50,786 bases of DNA from Patescibacteria group bacterium (GCA_028718325.1 JAQUMB010000003.1:1-50786); one strand, 5' to 3'. Shown: positions 36,946 through 43,855, numbered from the stretch's first letter. A program made the numbers and translations. The notes: generated by a model from the letters alone, not told the origin.

Positions 36946-37020
36946 TGGAGCCGATGGTCGGATTTGAACCGACGACCGACTGTTTACAAAACAGCTGCTC
37001 TACCACTGAGCTACATCGGC
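36946..37020 (-). tRNA. tRNA-Thr (anticodon TGT)
   Basis: Acceptor GCCGATG pairs with CATCGGC, with discriminator T and an encoded CCA. The anticodon loop TTTGTAA within GCTGT/ACAGT gives TGT. D-arm and T-arm are canonical. Confidence 0.95.
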
Positions 37021-37080
37021 AATCAATTAGATAAATGTACGGATAAATTATTAAAAATTTATTAAGGTGCGGAACTGGAG

Positions 37081-37136
37081 TAAAACAGCTGCTCTGCCAC
37101 TGTGAGTCTACGACCACTCATAGAGTCTAAGGTGGC
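37081..37136 (-). pseudogene. Decayed tRNA 5' half with internal duplication
   Basis: On the minus strand it begins GCCACCTTAG, then later has GTGGCAGAGCAGCTGTTTTA. The last part nearly equals the 5' half of tRNA-Thr(TGT). TAGACTC occurs twice 19 bases apart, so a short tandem duplication disrupts the D-arm. No 3' half follows. Its acceptor strand GCCACCT matches AGGCGGC of the fragment at 36898 at 6 of 7 positions. Confidence 0.55.
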
Positions 37137-37159
37137 AAAAAGGTGTTTTTAACCTTGAT

Positions 37160-37188
37160 ATTATAATAAATTTTGAGCTTAACGTCAA
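37160..37188 (-). promoter_or_regulatory. Promoter of the minus-strand tRNA-rpmG operon
   Basis: On the minus strand, TTGACG (37188-37183), 17 bases, TATAAT (37165-37160). It faces the tRNA cluster and lies back-to-back with the NUDIX promoter. Confidence 0.88.
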
Positions 37189-37213
37189 TGTAAAACAGTT
37201 TTTTCATTATTGA

Positions 37214-37222
37214 TGGTATAAT
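37214..37222 (+). promoter_or_regulatory. Extended -10 promoter for a leaderless NUDIX transcript
   Basis: TGGTATAAT (37214-37222) ends 6 bases before the ATG at 37229, so the start site coincides with the start codon. Confidence 0.7.
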
Positions 37223-37228
37223 AAACAC

Positions 37229-37624
37229 ATGAAAAAACCAATCATCATTGCTTCAGGGCCGGTTATTATCGAAAACGACAAAGTACTGTTAAACAAACAT
37301 GGTGATGATGGATTTTGGAAATTTGTTGGTGGCAGAGTAGAAGATTATTCGGTATCGTTGGAAGAGACGGCAGAAAGAGAAGTGATGGAAGAAATGGGAA
37401 TAGGAGTCAACTTAATAAAACCTCTCAAGCCGATGCTGATTGAGTTGCCCAACAAGATAGTAGTACTAATCCATTATTTAGCAGAGAGAAGAGGCAAAAT
37501 AAAACCAGGGGAAGATATTTTGGCTTGGGATTGGTTTGATATAAACAACTTACCTTTGGATTCAGCACCAAACATTAAGCCAGTTATTAAAGAATATTTA
37601 GAGAGCAAAAATGTTGACAAATAA
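37229..37624 (+). CDS. NUDIX hydrolase
   Basis: A 131-residue protein. The Nudix box reads GGRVEDYSVSLEETAERE then VMEEMGI. The REVMEEMGI part that binds magnesium is intact, but the spacing before it is one residue longer than the classic GX5EX7RE pattern. Members hydrolyse nucleoside diphosphates linked to another group; the substrate here is unknown. No Shine-Dalgarno sequence exists; the -10 promoter lies right before the ATG. The secE promoter overlaps its end. Confidence 0.9.
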   Translation: MKKPIIIASGPVIIENDKVLLNKHGDDGFWKFVGGRVEDYSVSLEETAEREVMEEMGIGVNLIKPLKPMLIELPNKIVVLIHYLAERRGKIKPGEDILAWDWFDINNLPLDSAPNIKPVIKEYLESKNVDK

Positions 37625-37642
37625 GTTGAAATCGGCTATTAT
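37614..37642 (+). promoter_or_regulatory. Promoter of secE-nusG-rplK-rplA
   Basis: TTGACA (37614-37619), 17 bases, TATTAT (37637-37642), overlapping the last codons of the NUDIX gene. The start is expected near 37649. Confidence 0.88.
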
Positions 37643-37651
37643 TTAGACACG

Positions 37652-37670
37652 AAAGCCGCAAGGCTTTTTT
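37652..37670 (+). terminator. Terminator-like hairpin at the start of the secE transcript
   Basis: AAAGCC (37652-37657), GCAA tetraloop, GGCTTT (37662-37667), with the T run reaching 37670. It can end read-through from the NUDIX gene. It also lies only a few bases after the predicted secE start site, so it may act as a 5' stabilising hairpin. Confidence 0.75.
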
Positions 37671-37688
37671 AAAATCCAAAAGGGCAAA

Positions 37689-37889
37689 ATGAAATTTCTA
37701 AAAAAAGCTATCAATTACTTTAAAGAGTCTAAGGAAGAACTAACAAAGGTTGTTTGGCCGACTCGGAATAGAGTTATTGAATTTACCATCGCTGTTATTA
37801 TCTTGGTAGTGGTTGTTGGGGCTTTTCTGGGGCTGTTTGATTTTGTCTTTAGCAAAATATTAACTTATCTTTTGTCTTTAAAAAAATAG
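37689..37889 (+). CDS. secE: Protein translocase subunit SecE
   Basis: A 66-residue single-spanning form. An amphipathic helix FLKKAINYFKESKEELTKVVWPTRNRV is followed by one membrane helix (about 33-55). The 'ELxKVxWPTR' motif is diagnostic. It clamps SecY. It is followed by nusG after 10 bases, the usual pairing. Confidence 0.97.
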   Translation: MKFLKKAINYFKESKEELTKVVWPTRNRVIEFTIAVIILVVVVGAFLGLFDFVFSKILTYLLSLKK

Positions 37890-37899
37890 GGGAGAATAA

Positions 37900-38442
37900 A
37901 TGGCAAAGCAACAGAGCGAAGGTCGACATTGGTATGTGATTCATACCTATTCTGGATATGAAGAGAGGGTTGCAGAAAATTTAATGCAGAGAATCAAATC
38001 TTTGAATATGGAAGATAAGATTTTTGATGTCATTGTGCCAAAGGAAAAAACGATTGAAATTCGTAATGGTAGGCGCCGAACCGTAGAAAAAAGAATTTTC
38101 CCTGGTTATGTCATGGTTGATATGATTGTCACGGATGAAAGCTGGTATGTAGTTCGAAATACACCCCAGGTAACTGGTTTTATCGGCTCTGGCACTACAC
38201 CTATCCCCATGAGCGAATCAGAAGTACAGTTGATTCAGAAAAGGATGGGAATCGAGGAGCCAAAATTCAAAATCGATCTTGTCCCGAGCGATCTAGTTGC
38301 TATCACAGATGGGCCATTCAAAAGTTTTGATGGTACGGTTGACTATGTTGATCAAGAAAAAGGCAAAATACGGGTGATGGTCAATATGTTTGGCCGGGAA
38401 ACACCAGTCGAGTTAGACTCATTACAGGTTAAAAAAATATAA
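37900..38442 (+). CDS. nusG: Transcription termination/antitermination protein NusG
   Basis: A 180-residue protein. The NGN domain (about 5-115) shows HWYVIHTYSGYEERVAENL and FPGYVMVDM. The C-terminal KOW domain (about 128-180) has VAITDGPFKSFDGTVDYVDQEKGKIRVMVNMFGRETPVELD. It links RNA polymerase to Rho or S10. Length is normal. Confidence 0.98.
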   Translation: MAKQQSEGRHWYVIHTYSGYEERVAENLMQRIKSLNMEDKIFDVIVPKEKTIEIRNGRRRTVEKRIFPGYVMVDMIVTDESWYVVRNTPQVTGFIGSGTTPIPMSESEVQLIQKRMGIEEPKFKIDLVPSDLVAITDGPFKSFDGTVDYVDQEKGKIRVMVNMFGRETPVELDSLQVKKI

Positions 38443-38458
38443 TTTAGTTTAGATAAAT

Positions 38459-38487
38459 GTGGGAGCCTGTGAGGCATTTGAACCCCA
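38459..38487 (+). promoter_or_regulatory. L1-binding-site mimic in the rplK leader
   Basis: TGGG (38460-38463) pairs with CCCA (38484-38487). GCCT (38465-38468) pairs with AGGC (38472-38475). The 3' side of the internal loop is ATTTGAAC. The start GTGGGAGCCTGTGA matches the L1-binding helix of 23S rRNA (GGUGGGAG and UUGAA). AAGGAG follows at 38489. L1 repression of its own operon is established in other bacteria. Confidence 0.8.
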
Positions 38488-38498
38488 AAAGGAGAAGT

Positions 38499-38924
38499 AT
38501 GGCAAAAAAAATAATGACAAAGGTAAAGCTACAGGTTCCAGCCGGTCAGGCAAACCCAGCGCCTCCAGTGGGGACAGCACTAGGCCCACATGGGGTCAAT
38601 ATTATGGATTTCTGTTCTACTTTCAATGAGAAAACGAAAGACAAAATGGGCACAGTTATTCCGTGCGTTATTACGATATATGAGGATCGCAGTTTTGACT
38701 TTATTATGAAACAACCCCCAGCCGCGGAACTTATAAAGAAGGAACTTGGTTTGGCTAAAGCTTCTGGTTCGGTCAAAAAAGAAAAAGTTGGTAAATTGAG
38801 TAAGAAACAGCTTAGAAGTATAGCGGAAGCAAAAATAGAGGATTTGAGCGCCCATTCCATAGAACAAGCCGAGAAGATTATTGCTGGAACGGCCAGATCT
38901 ATGGGTATAGAAGTAGAAAAATAA
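38499..38924 (+). CDS. rplK: 50S ribosomal protein L11
   Basis: A 141-residue GTPase-centre protein of exactly the usual length. [31 protein letters not shown] and [18 protein letters not shown] are diagnostic. The ATG at 38499 follows AAGGAG. The open frame upstream (from 38457) is the L1-site leader, not coding. Confidence 0.99.
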   Translation: MAKKIMTKVKLQVPAGQANPAPPVGTALGPHGVNIMDFCSTFNEKTKDKMGTVIPCVITIYEDRSFDFIMKQPPAAELIKKELGLAKASGSVKKEKVGKLSKKQLRSIAEAKIEDLSAHSIEQAEKIIAGTARSMGIEVEK

Positions 38925-38945
38925 CTAATAAAATTAAACAATTAG

Positions 38946-38979
38946 TGTGGGAGGCATGGTAAATGCTGTTTGAACCACA
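38946..38979 (+). promoter_or_regulatory. Second L1-binding-site mimic, before rplA
   Basis: TGTGG (38946-38950) pairs with CCACA (38975-38979). GGCAT (38953-38957) pairs with ATGCT (38963-38967). The internal loop is GA on the 5' side and GTTTGAA on the 3' side. This matches the 23S pattern GGUGG-GA-GGC ... GCC-G..UUGAA..-CCACC. AAAGGAG comes 1 base later, so L1 binding would block ribosome access. Confidence 0.85.
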
Positions 38980-38989
38980 AAGGAGTAAT

Positions 38990-39874
38990 ATGGCAGAGAA
39001 AAAGACAACTGCAAAGAAAAAAACAACGGCAAAAAAAATTGATAGGGTAGCAAAACAAGTAAGTCAGGAAGAAGTTAAAGCCGATTTGAAACGAGCCGAA
39101 AAAAAATCAGCCGAGAAAACAGAGAAGAAGACTGAGGCTCAAGAAGTAAAGCCAAATGGAAAACCATCAAAAAAGAATAAACTGAAAAATAGTGAAAAGC
39201 AGCACTCAAAAAAGTATCGAAAAGCAATTGAGTTGATTGAAGAAAATAAAATATATGAAATTAACGAAGCCGTTACTTTGGTTAAAAAAACCTCAACAGT
39301 CAACTTTGATGCATCTGTCGAGTGTCACATCAGGTTAAATATTGATCCGGCTAATTCCGATCAACAGGTTCGGGGTAGCCTTGTTTTACCGGCAGGAACG
39401 GGTAAAACTAAAAAAGTATTAGCAATTGTCGGTTCTGACAAAGAAAAGGAAGCCAAAGATAGTGGTGCTGATTTTGTCGGTGGAGCAGACCTAATCGCCA
39501 AAATAGAAAAGGGCTGGCTTGACTTCGAAGTGGTTGTTGCAACTCCGGACATGATGCCCTCGCTTGGGAAAATTGGGAAAATTTTAGGTACCAAAGGCTT
39601 AATGCCAAACCCTAAAGTTGGAACAGTGACCAACGATATCGCCAAAGTGGTTAAGAACTTGAAATCAGGGATGATTGAATACCGAGCCGATAAAAATAGT
39701 ATTATTCATTCTGTAATCGGTCGAGTTTCTTTCAGCGAAACCGATCTGGCTAAAAACTACAAAGAATTAATCGATACCCTCATAAAAGTAAAGCCAAACG
39801 GGGTCAAAGGCGCATACATAAAAAGTATCTATCTGACTACTTCTATGGGACCAAGTGTAAGAATACAGCAATAG
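38990..39874 (+). CDS. rplA: 50S ribosomal protein L1 with basic N-terminal extension
   Basis: The conserved L1 core begins near residue 75 (KYRKAIELIEENKIYEINEAVTLVKK) and ends at TTSMGPSVRI. GTKGLMPNPKVGTV is diagnostic. About 70 residues of Lys/Ala/Glu-rich sequence precede it, so the protein is 294 residues instead of about 230. It binds the L1 stalk and, in known cases, its own mRNA. rplJ and rplL do not follow. Confidence 0.98.
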   Translation: MAEKKTTAKKKTTAKKIDRVAKQVSQEEVKADLKRAEKKSAEKTEKKTEAQEVKPNGKPSKKNKLKNSEKQHSKKYRKAIELIEENKIYEINEAVTLVKKTSTVNFDASVECHIRLNIDPANSDQQVRGSLVLPAGTGKTKKVLAIVGSDKEKEAKDSGADFVGGADLIAKIEKGWLDFEVVVATPDMMPSLGKIGKILGTKGLMPNPKVGTVTNDIAKVVKNLKSGMIEYRADKNSIIHSVIGRVSFSETDLAKNYKELIDTLIKVKPNGVKGAYIKSIYLTTSMGPSVRIQQ

Positions 39875-39893
39875 TCAATAATGCGTATCTCAT

Positions 39894-39915
39894 AATTTTG
39901 ATACTATTCAAAATT
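39894..39915 (+). promoter_or_regulatory. AT-rich hairpin downstream of rplA
   Basis: AATTTTGA (39894-39901) pairs perfectly with TCAAAATT (39908-39915). No T tract follows, and the real terminator lies 45 bases later. It may protect the 3' end of the message. Confidence 0.35.
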
Positions 39916-39959
39916 GTGGACAACTCACAAATGCTATTTTAGATAAATTTGAAAATGTT

Positions 39960-39991
39960 AAAATAATGGCTCATAAGAGCCATTATTTTTG
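39960..39991 (+). terminator. Terminator of the secE-rplA operon
   Basis: AAAATAATGGCTC (39960-39972), ATAA loop, GAGCCATTATTTT (39977-39989), followed by TT. Thirteen perfect base pairs. Confidence 0.92.
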
Positions 39992-40028
39992 TATACTAAT
40001 ATTTTTATATTTTTTTGTTATAAAAAGC

Positions 40029-40092
40029 TAGACAAAGTGGGGAAGAGTGGTATATAATTGTTTCAAGTGGAAGAAAGTGGGGATAAGTGGGG
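40029..40092 (+). promoter_or_regulatory. mraZ promoter with five MraZ boxes in 10-base phase
   Basis: TAGACA (40029-40034), 18 bases, TATAAT (40053-40058). GTGG occurs at 40037, 40047, 40067, 40077 and 40087, each usually as AAGTGGGGA. The missing position, 40057, is the -10 element. MraZ binds GTGGG-type direct repeats at its own promoter in E. coli and related repeats in Mycoplasma, so this is very probably its autoregulatory operator. Confidence 0.88.
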
Positions 40093-40135
40093 AATATAGA
40101 GGATAAAAACACCAAGCCCTGCAGAAGGAAAGCAA

Positions 40136-40558
40136 ATGTTTATCGGTGAATACATCCATAATATCGACGAGAAAGGAAGACTAGCTGTCCCAGTCAAATT
40201 TCGTAGCAAGCTCGCTAGTGGAGCGATTGTAACGAAGGGTTTGGACAATTGTCTTTCTTTGTATCCGGAAGAAGCTTGGAACAAGATGGTAGAAAAGATG
40301 GAAGAACTACCACTAACCAAAAGCAAATCCAGGGCTTACGCCAGATTTATTCTAACAGGGGCTTTTTCGGTGGAGATTGACAAGCAAGGCAGAATTAACC
40401 TTCCAGCTACTTTACGCGGGTATGCTGGAGTAAAAAATCAGGTTATTGTTACAGGACTTGGTGATCATGTCGAGATTTGGTCTACCAAGACTTGGGAAGA
40501 ATATCGCGCGAACATTGAAAAAGACAGCGTTAATATCGCTGAAGAATTAGGGATCTAA
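40136..40558 (+). CDS. mraZ: Transcriptional regulator MraZ
   Basis: A 140-residue protein with two SpoVT/AbrB-like halves. FIGEYIHNIDEKGRLAVPVKFR and GAFSVEIDKQGRINLPATLRGYAGV are the paired DNA-binding signatures. It forms a ring that binds direct repeats and regulates the dcw cluster. Five matching boxes lie in its promoter. GAAGGAAAG precedes the ATG. Confidence 0.97.
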   Translation: MFIGEYIHNIDEKGRLAVPVKFRSKLASGAIVTKGLDNCLSLYPEEAWNKMVEKMEELPLTKSKSRAYARFILTGAFSVEIDKQGRINLPATLRGYAGVKNQVIVTGLGDHVEIWSTKTWEEYRANIEKDSVNIAEELGI

Positions 40559-40570
40559 ACTCCTGAATAG

Positions 40571-40747
40571 GTAGCTAGCAGCCAGCGAGCACCTTTGAAC
40601 AAACATCCACCTCAAATTTAGCCCAACTAAATTTACCACTTTTATATGCTTACCTGTGAGATCAGGCAAAACAAAAACAAATAACAAACAGTTATTATTG
40701 GCCAGAAGGCCATATCTGACTGCTAGCTACTTGTTCAAGGAGACAAG
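40571..40747 (+). ncRNA. Candidate H-type pseudoknot leader covering the rsmH Shine-Dalgarno sequence
   Basis: Helix 1 is GTAGCTAGCAGCCAG (40571-40585) with CTGACTGCTAGCTAC (40716-40730), 14 of 15 pairs. Helix 2 is TTGAACAA (40595-40602) with TTGTTCAA (40731-40738), plus CC/GG across a bulged T. The order a-b-a'-b' makes a pseudoknot. Helix 2 includes AAGG of the rsmH Shine-Dalgarno sequence (40737-40742). The long loop holds three hairpins: AAATTTAG/CTAAATTT (40614-40634), CCTG/CAGG (40653-40666) and TGGCC-AGAA-GGCCA (40699-40712). Function is inferred. Confidence 0.65.
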
Positions 40748-41683
40748 ATGAATTCAGAACATACGCCAGTACTTTTACATGAAGTTATTGATTTATTGGC
40801 ACCAAAAAAAAACCAAAATTTTGTAGATGCCACTTGTGGCTTCGGAGGCCATACAGAGGCTATTCTAAAGCTGACAGGGCCGAAAGGCATCGTCATAGGC
40901 ATAGATCAGGACGAAGAAGCCTTAAAGTCGGCGACAGAGCGTTTAAAGCCCTTTGGCGAGAGGTTCAAACCACATTTTGGGAACTTTAGTCAAACTGCTG
41001 AAGCAGTTGACGGTTTGAAAATAGACGGAGGAATTTTGGCTGACCTAGGAGTATCTTCTTATCAAATCGATACTGCAAAAAGGGGGTTTTCTTTCCAGAA
41101 AACCGGGCCCCTAGATATGAGGATGAGTAAAGAAACGTCATTGACAGCAGAAAAAATTGTTAACGATTGGTCCAAAGAAGAAATTGCCGTGATCTTGAAA
41201 CAATATGCTGATGAAAGATTTGCCGTAAGGATTGCTTCAGCTATTTGCCGAGAGAGGGGAGTCAAAAGACTTGAAACAACCACCAAGCTAGCTGAAATCG
41301 TCAAAGAGGCAATTCCAAGAAAATTTTGGCCGAAAGGGGTAAACCCAGCAACCAAAACTTTTCAAGCCATAAGAATAGCAGTTAACGATGAATTAAATCA
41401 ACTAAAGCAATTTTTGCCACAAGCACTGAAAATCTTGGAGCCACATGCTAGAATCGCTGTCATTACGTTTCATTCAAGAGAAGATTATATAGTCAAAAAA
41501 ATTCTAAAAGAGGAAGCCAATCCGTGTACATGCCCACCAGATTTTCCAAAGTGTGTCTGCGAGAAAAAGCCAAAGATAAAAATCATAACTAAGAAATCTA
41601 TCCAAGCAACGAGCCAAGAAATGGACGAAAATCCTCGAAGTCGAAGCGCCAGGCTGATTGTTGCTGAAAAAATAAATAGTTAG
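40748..41683 (+). CDS. rsmH: 16S rRNA (cytosine-1402-N4) methyltransferase RsmH
   Basis: A 311-residue SAM-dependent enzyme that modifies the decoding site. HTPVLLHEVIDLL, DATCGFGGHTEAIL (SAM motif I, about residues 28-41), GILADLGVSSYQ and the basic GRSARLRVAEK-like end NPRSRSARLIVAEK are diagnostic. The ATG follows AAGGAG by 5 bases, but that Shine-Dalgarno sequence is part of a predicted RNA helix. It is the second gene of the dcw cluster. Confidence 0.97.
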   Translation: MNSEHTPVLLHEVIDLLAPKKNQNFVDATCGFGGHTEAILKLTGPKGIVIGIDQDEEALKSATERLKPFGERFKPHFGNFSQTAEAVDGLKIDGGILADLGVSSYQIDTAKRGFSFQKTGPLDMRMSKETSLTAEKIVNDWSKEEIAVILKQYADERFAVRIASAICRERGVKRLETTTKLAEIVKEAIPRKFWPKGVNPATKTFQAIRIAVNDELNQLKQFLPQALKILEPHARIAVITFHSREDYIVKKILKEEANPCTCPPDFPKCVCEKKPKIKIITKKSIQATSQEMDENPRSRSARLIVAEKINS

Positions 41684-41733
41684 CAAGTAGCCTTAGAGGA
41701 GGGTGAAACAAAAACAAAAAAAGGGAGGGAAAG

Positions 41734-42072
41734 ATGAAGGATCGGACAAAAAAAAGAAAATTTAATCGTACCTATAGACCGTACTTTCGGTTGGGTAAGT
41801 TTAGTCTTGGTTTTGTCATATTAGGTCTTATCCTAGTTATCAGTCTCCTTTATCTTTCCCAATCTAACAAAATGGCTGTTCGAGGGTATGATATTGCAGC
41901 TTTAGAAAAGCAAAAACAAGAACTTTTGGCTGAAAGAGAAAGGTTAGAGATAGAAGCTTCTCGGTTCCAGTCTATTCAAGAAATAGAAAGCGGATTAAAA
42001 AACTCCGGTATGGTACCAGTCAAAAAAATTAACTACGTATCAACTTCTACTTCAATTGCTTTGAATCAATAG
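41734..42072 (+). CDS. ftsL: FtsL-like division protein
   Basis: A 112-residue protein with a basic cytoplasmic N-terminus, one membrane helix (about 27-46) and a coiled coil (about 55-85; ALEKQKQELLAERERLEIEA). The end GLKNSGMVPVKKINYV resembles FtsL/DivIC ends. Position between rsmH and ftsI supports FtsL. Sequence similarity in this family is low, so naming rests on topology and place. Confidence 0.8.
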   Translation: MKDRTKKRKFNRTYRPYFRLGKFSLGFVILGLILVISLLYLSQSNKMAVRGYDIAALEKQKQELLAERERLEIEASRFQSIQEIESGLKNSGMVPVKKINYVSTSTSIALNQ

Positions 42073-42124
42073 AAGATCTAAGGTAAAATATAAGTAGCTT
42101 TTAGTTTAAAAAGCAAATTTTACT

Positions 42125-43855
42125 ATGAAAAGTTATCATAATTCAGCAACTCAAAAAAATAGAATTCCCATCATTGCTATTATTTTTTTTGTTTTAATCC
42201 TAGGAATTTTCTGTAGAGTCATCCAAATTCAAGGTTTTAAACATGGTTATTATCAGAAACTTGCTGCAGCTCAACATTGGATTAAAGATGAGATTCCGGC
42301 AAAAAGAGGGAAAATCTATGCTCAAGATACAATATCAAATACACCTTATTTGCTTGCGACAAATCAAGCACTTGATCTAGTCTTTGTCGAGCCCAATAAA
42401 CTTGAGGACAAAGACAAAGCTGCTCAATTTTTGTCCGAGGTTTTGGGGATGAACAAGGGAGAAATCTTTGATCTGTTTAAGACATCAAAAACCTATGTGC
42501 CAATAAAACACAAATTAACACTTGAACAAGGTGATACTATTCGAAACAAAAAAATGATGGGGATAGGATTAACTGCTGAAAACTGGCGGTATTATCCCGA
42601 AAAAAATCTAGCCTCATCCATCCTAGGATTTGTAAACGGGGAATTCAAAGGGAATTATGGTTTGGAAGAATACTTTGACAAGGAGCTGAGTGGCATACCG
42701 GGAGTTTTAAGGGAAGAGGCTGACCATTCAGGAGTAAAAATAGCTTTTGGTGACAATATTACAAAATTACCGGTAGATGGAAATGACTTTTATCTGACGA
42801 TTGATCGCTATATTCAGGGACAAGCCCAGCAATTGCTTGACGATGCTATTAAAAAATATGGCGCACCTAGCGGGCAAGTGATAGTAATGGACCCAAAAAC
42901 TGGAAAGATACTGGCGTTGGCTGATAATCCTAATTTTGATCCGAACAGGTACTCTGAAATAAAGCTAAACAATTACAATGTATTTAAAAATAGCGCTGTT
43001 AGTGATACCTACGAGCCAGGTTCTGTTTTTAAGGTTATAACGATGGCAGCAGGTTTAGATGCAAAAAAAATTATACCGGAAACAAAATATACTGATACCG
43101 GCTCAGTGACCTTAAATGGTTATACAATTAGAAATTCTGATTTAAAAGCCCATGGAGTTTGCGATATGACATCTGTATTATCAAATTCTTTAAATACCGG
43201 TTCAACGTGGGTACAACAAAAACTTGGCAAAGATTCATTCTATAATTATGTCAATCTTTTTGGTTTTGGCACTCCCACTGGGATTGAATTGCCCGGAGAA
43301 GTTGGTGGTGTAGTCCATAGTCCAAAAGAAACGAACGATTTTGGCTATGCTAACATGAGTTTTGGCCAAGGCATATCGACAACGCCGCTTCAAATGATAA
43401 CGAGTTTTTCAGCGATCGCAAACAGCGGGAAAATGATGAAGCCGTATATTGTTGATAAAACAGCAGACAATAACAAAAATAAGACAGAAATCACAAAACC
43501 AAAGGAAATCAGACAGGTTATTTCTCCACAAGCTGCATCGGATTTGACTAAGATGATGATAGATGTGGTAGAACACGGTCATGGATTTCAGGCTAAAATT
43601 AGCGGTTATAAGGTTGCAGGTAAAACGGGAACAGCTCAAGTGCCGGATCCAAATGGTGGCTATAGCTCAAGCAAAAATATCGGTACATTCATTGGTTTTG
43701 CTCCTGCATCAGACCCGAAATTTGTCGTTTTAGCAAAACTTGATGAGCCAAAAGGCGTGCCTTGGGCAGAAGAATCCGCTGCCCCAGTTGTCGGAAGTAT
43801 GTTAAGCTATCTTTTAAATTATTATCAAATTCCACCAACAGAAAAGGTAAATTAA
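42125..43855 (+). CDS. ftsI: Septal peptidoglycan transpeptidase FtsI (PBP3/PBP2-like)
   Basis: A 576-residue class B penicillin-binding protein. One N-terminal membrane helix (about 16-34) is followed by a dimerisation domain and a transpeptidase domain. The active-site motifs are YEPGSVFK (SxxK, about residue 300), SNSLNTG (SxN-like) and KTGTAQ (KTG). No PASTA repeats are present. It cross-links septal peptidoglycan with FtsW. Its stop shares one base with murF. Confidence 0.97.
   Translation: MKSYHNSATQKNRIPIIAIIFFVLILGIFCRVIQIQGFKHGYYQKLAAAQHWIKDEIPAKRGKIYAQDTISNTPYLLATNQALDLVFVEPNKLEDKDKAAQFLSEVLGMNKGEIFDLFKTSKTYVPIKHKLTLEQGDTIRNKKMMGIGLTAENWRYYPEKNLASSILGFVNGEFKGNYGLEEYFDKELSGIPGVLREEADHSGVKIAFGDNITKLPVDGNDFYLTIDRYIQGQAQQLLDDAIKKYGAPSGQVIVMDPKTGKILALADNPNFDPNRYSEIKLNNYNVFKNSAVSDTYEPGSVFKVITMAAGLDAKKIIPETKYTDTGSVTLNGYTIRNSDLKAHGVCDMTSVLSNSLNTGSTWVQQKLGKDSFYNYVNLFGFGTPTGIELPGEVGGVVHSPKETNDFGYANMSFGQGISTTPLQMITSFSAIANSGKMMKPYIVDKTADNNKNKTEITKPKEIRQVISPQAASDLTKMMIDVVEHGHGFQAKISGYKVAGKTGTAQVPDPNGGYSSSKNIGTFIGFAPASDPKFVVLAKLDEPKGVPWAEESAAPVVGSMLSYLLNYYQIPPTEKVN

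Noticed and set aside
39915-39925. TGTGGACAA as a DnaA box and replication origin.
   Set aside because: Single imperfect site, no cluster of boxes, no dnaA or dnaN nearby.
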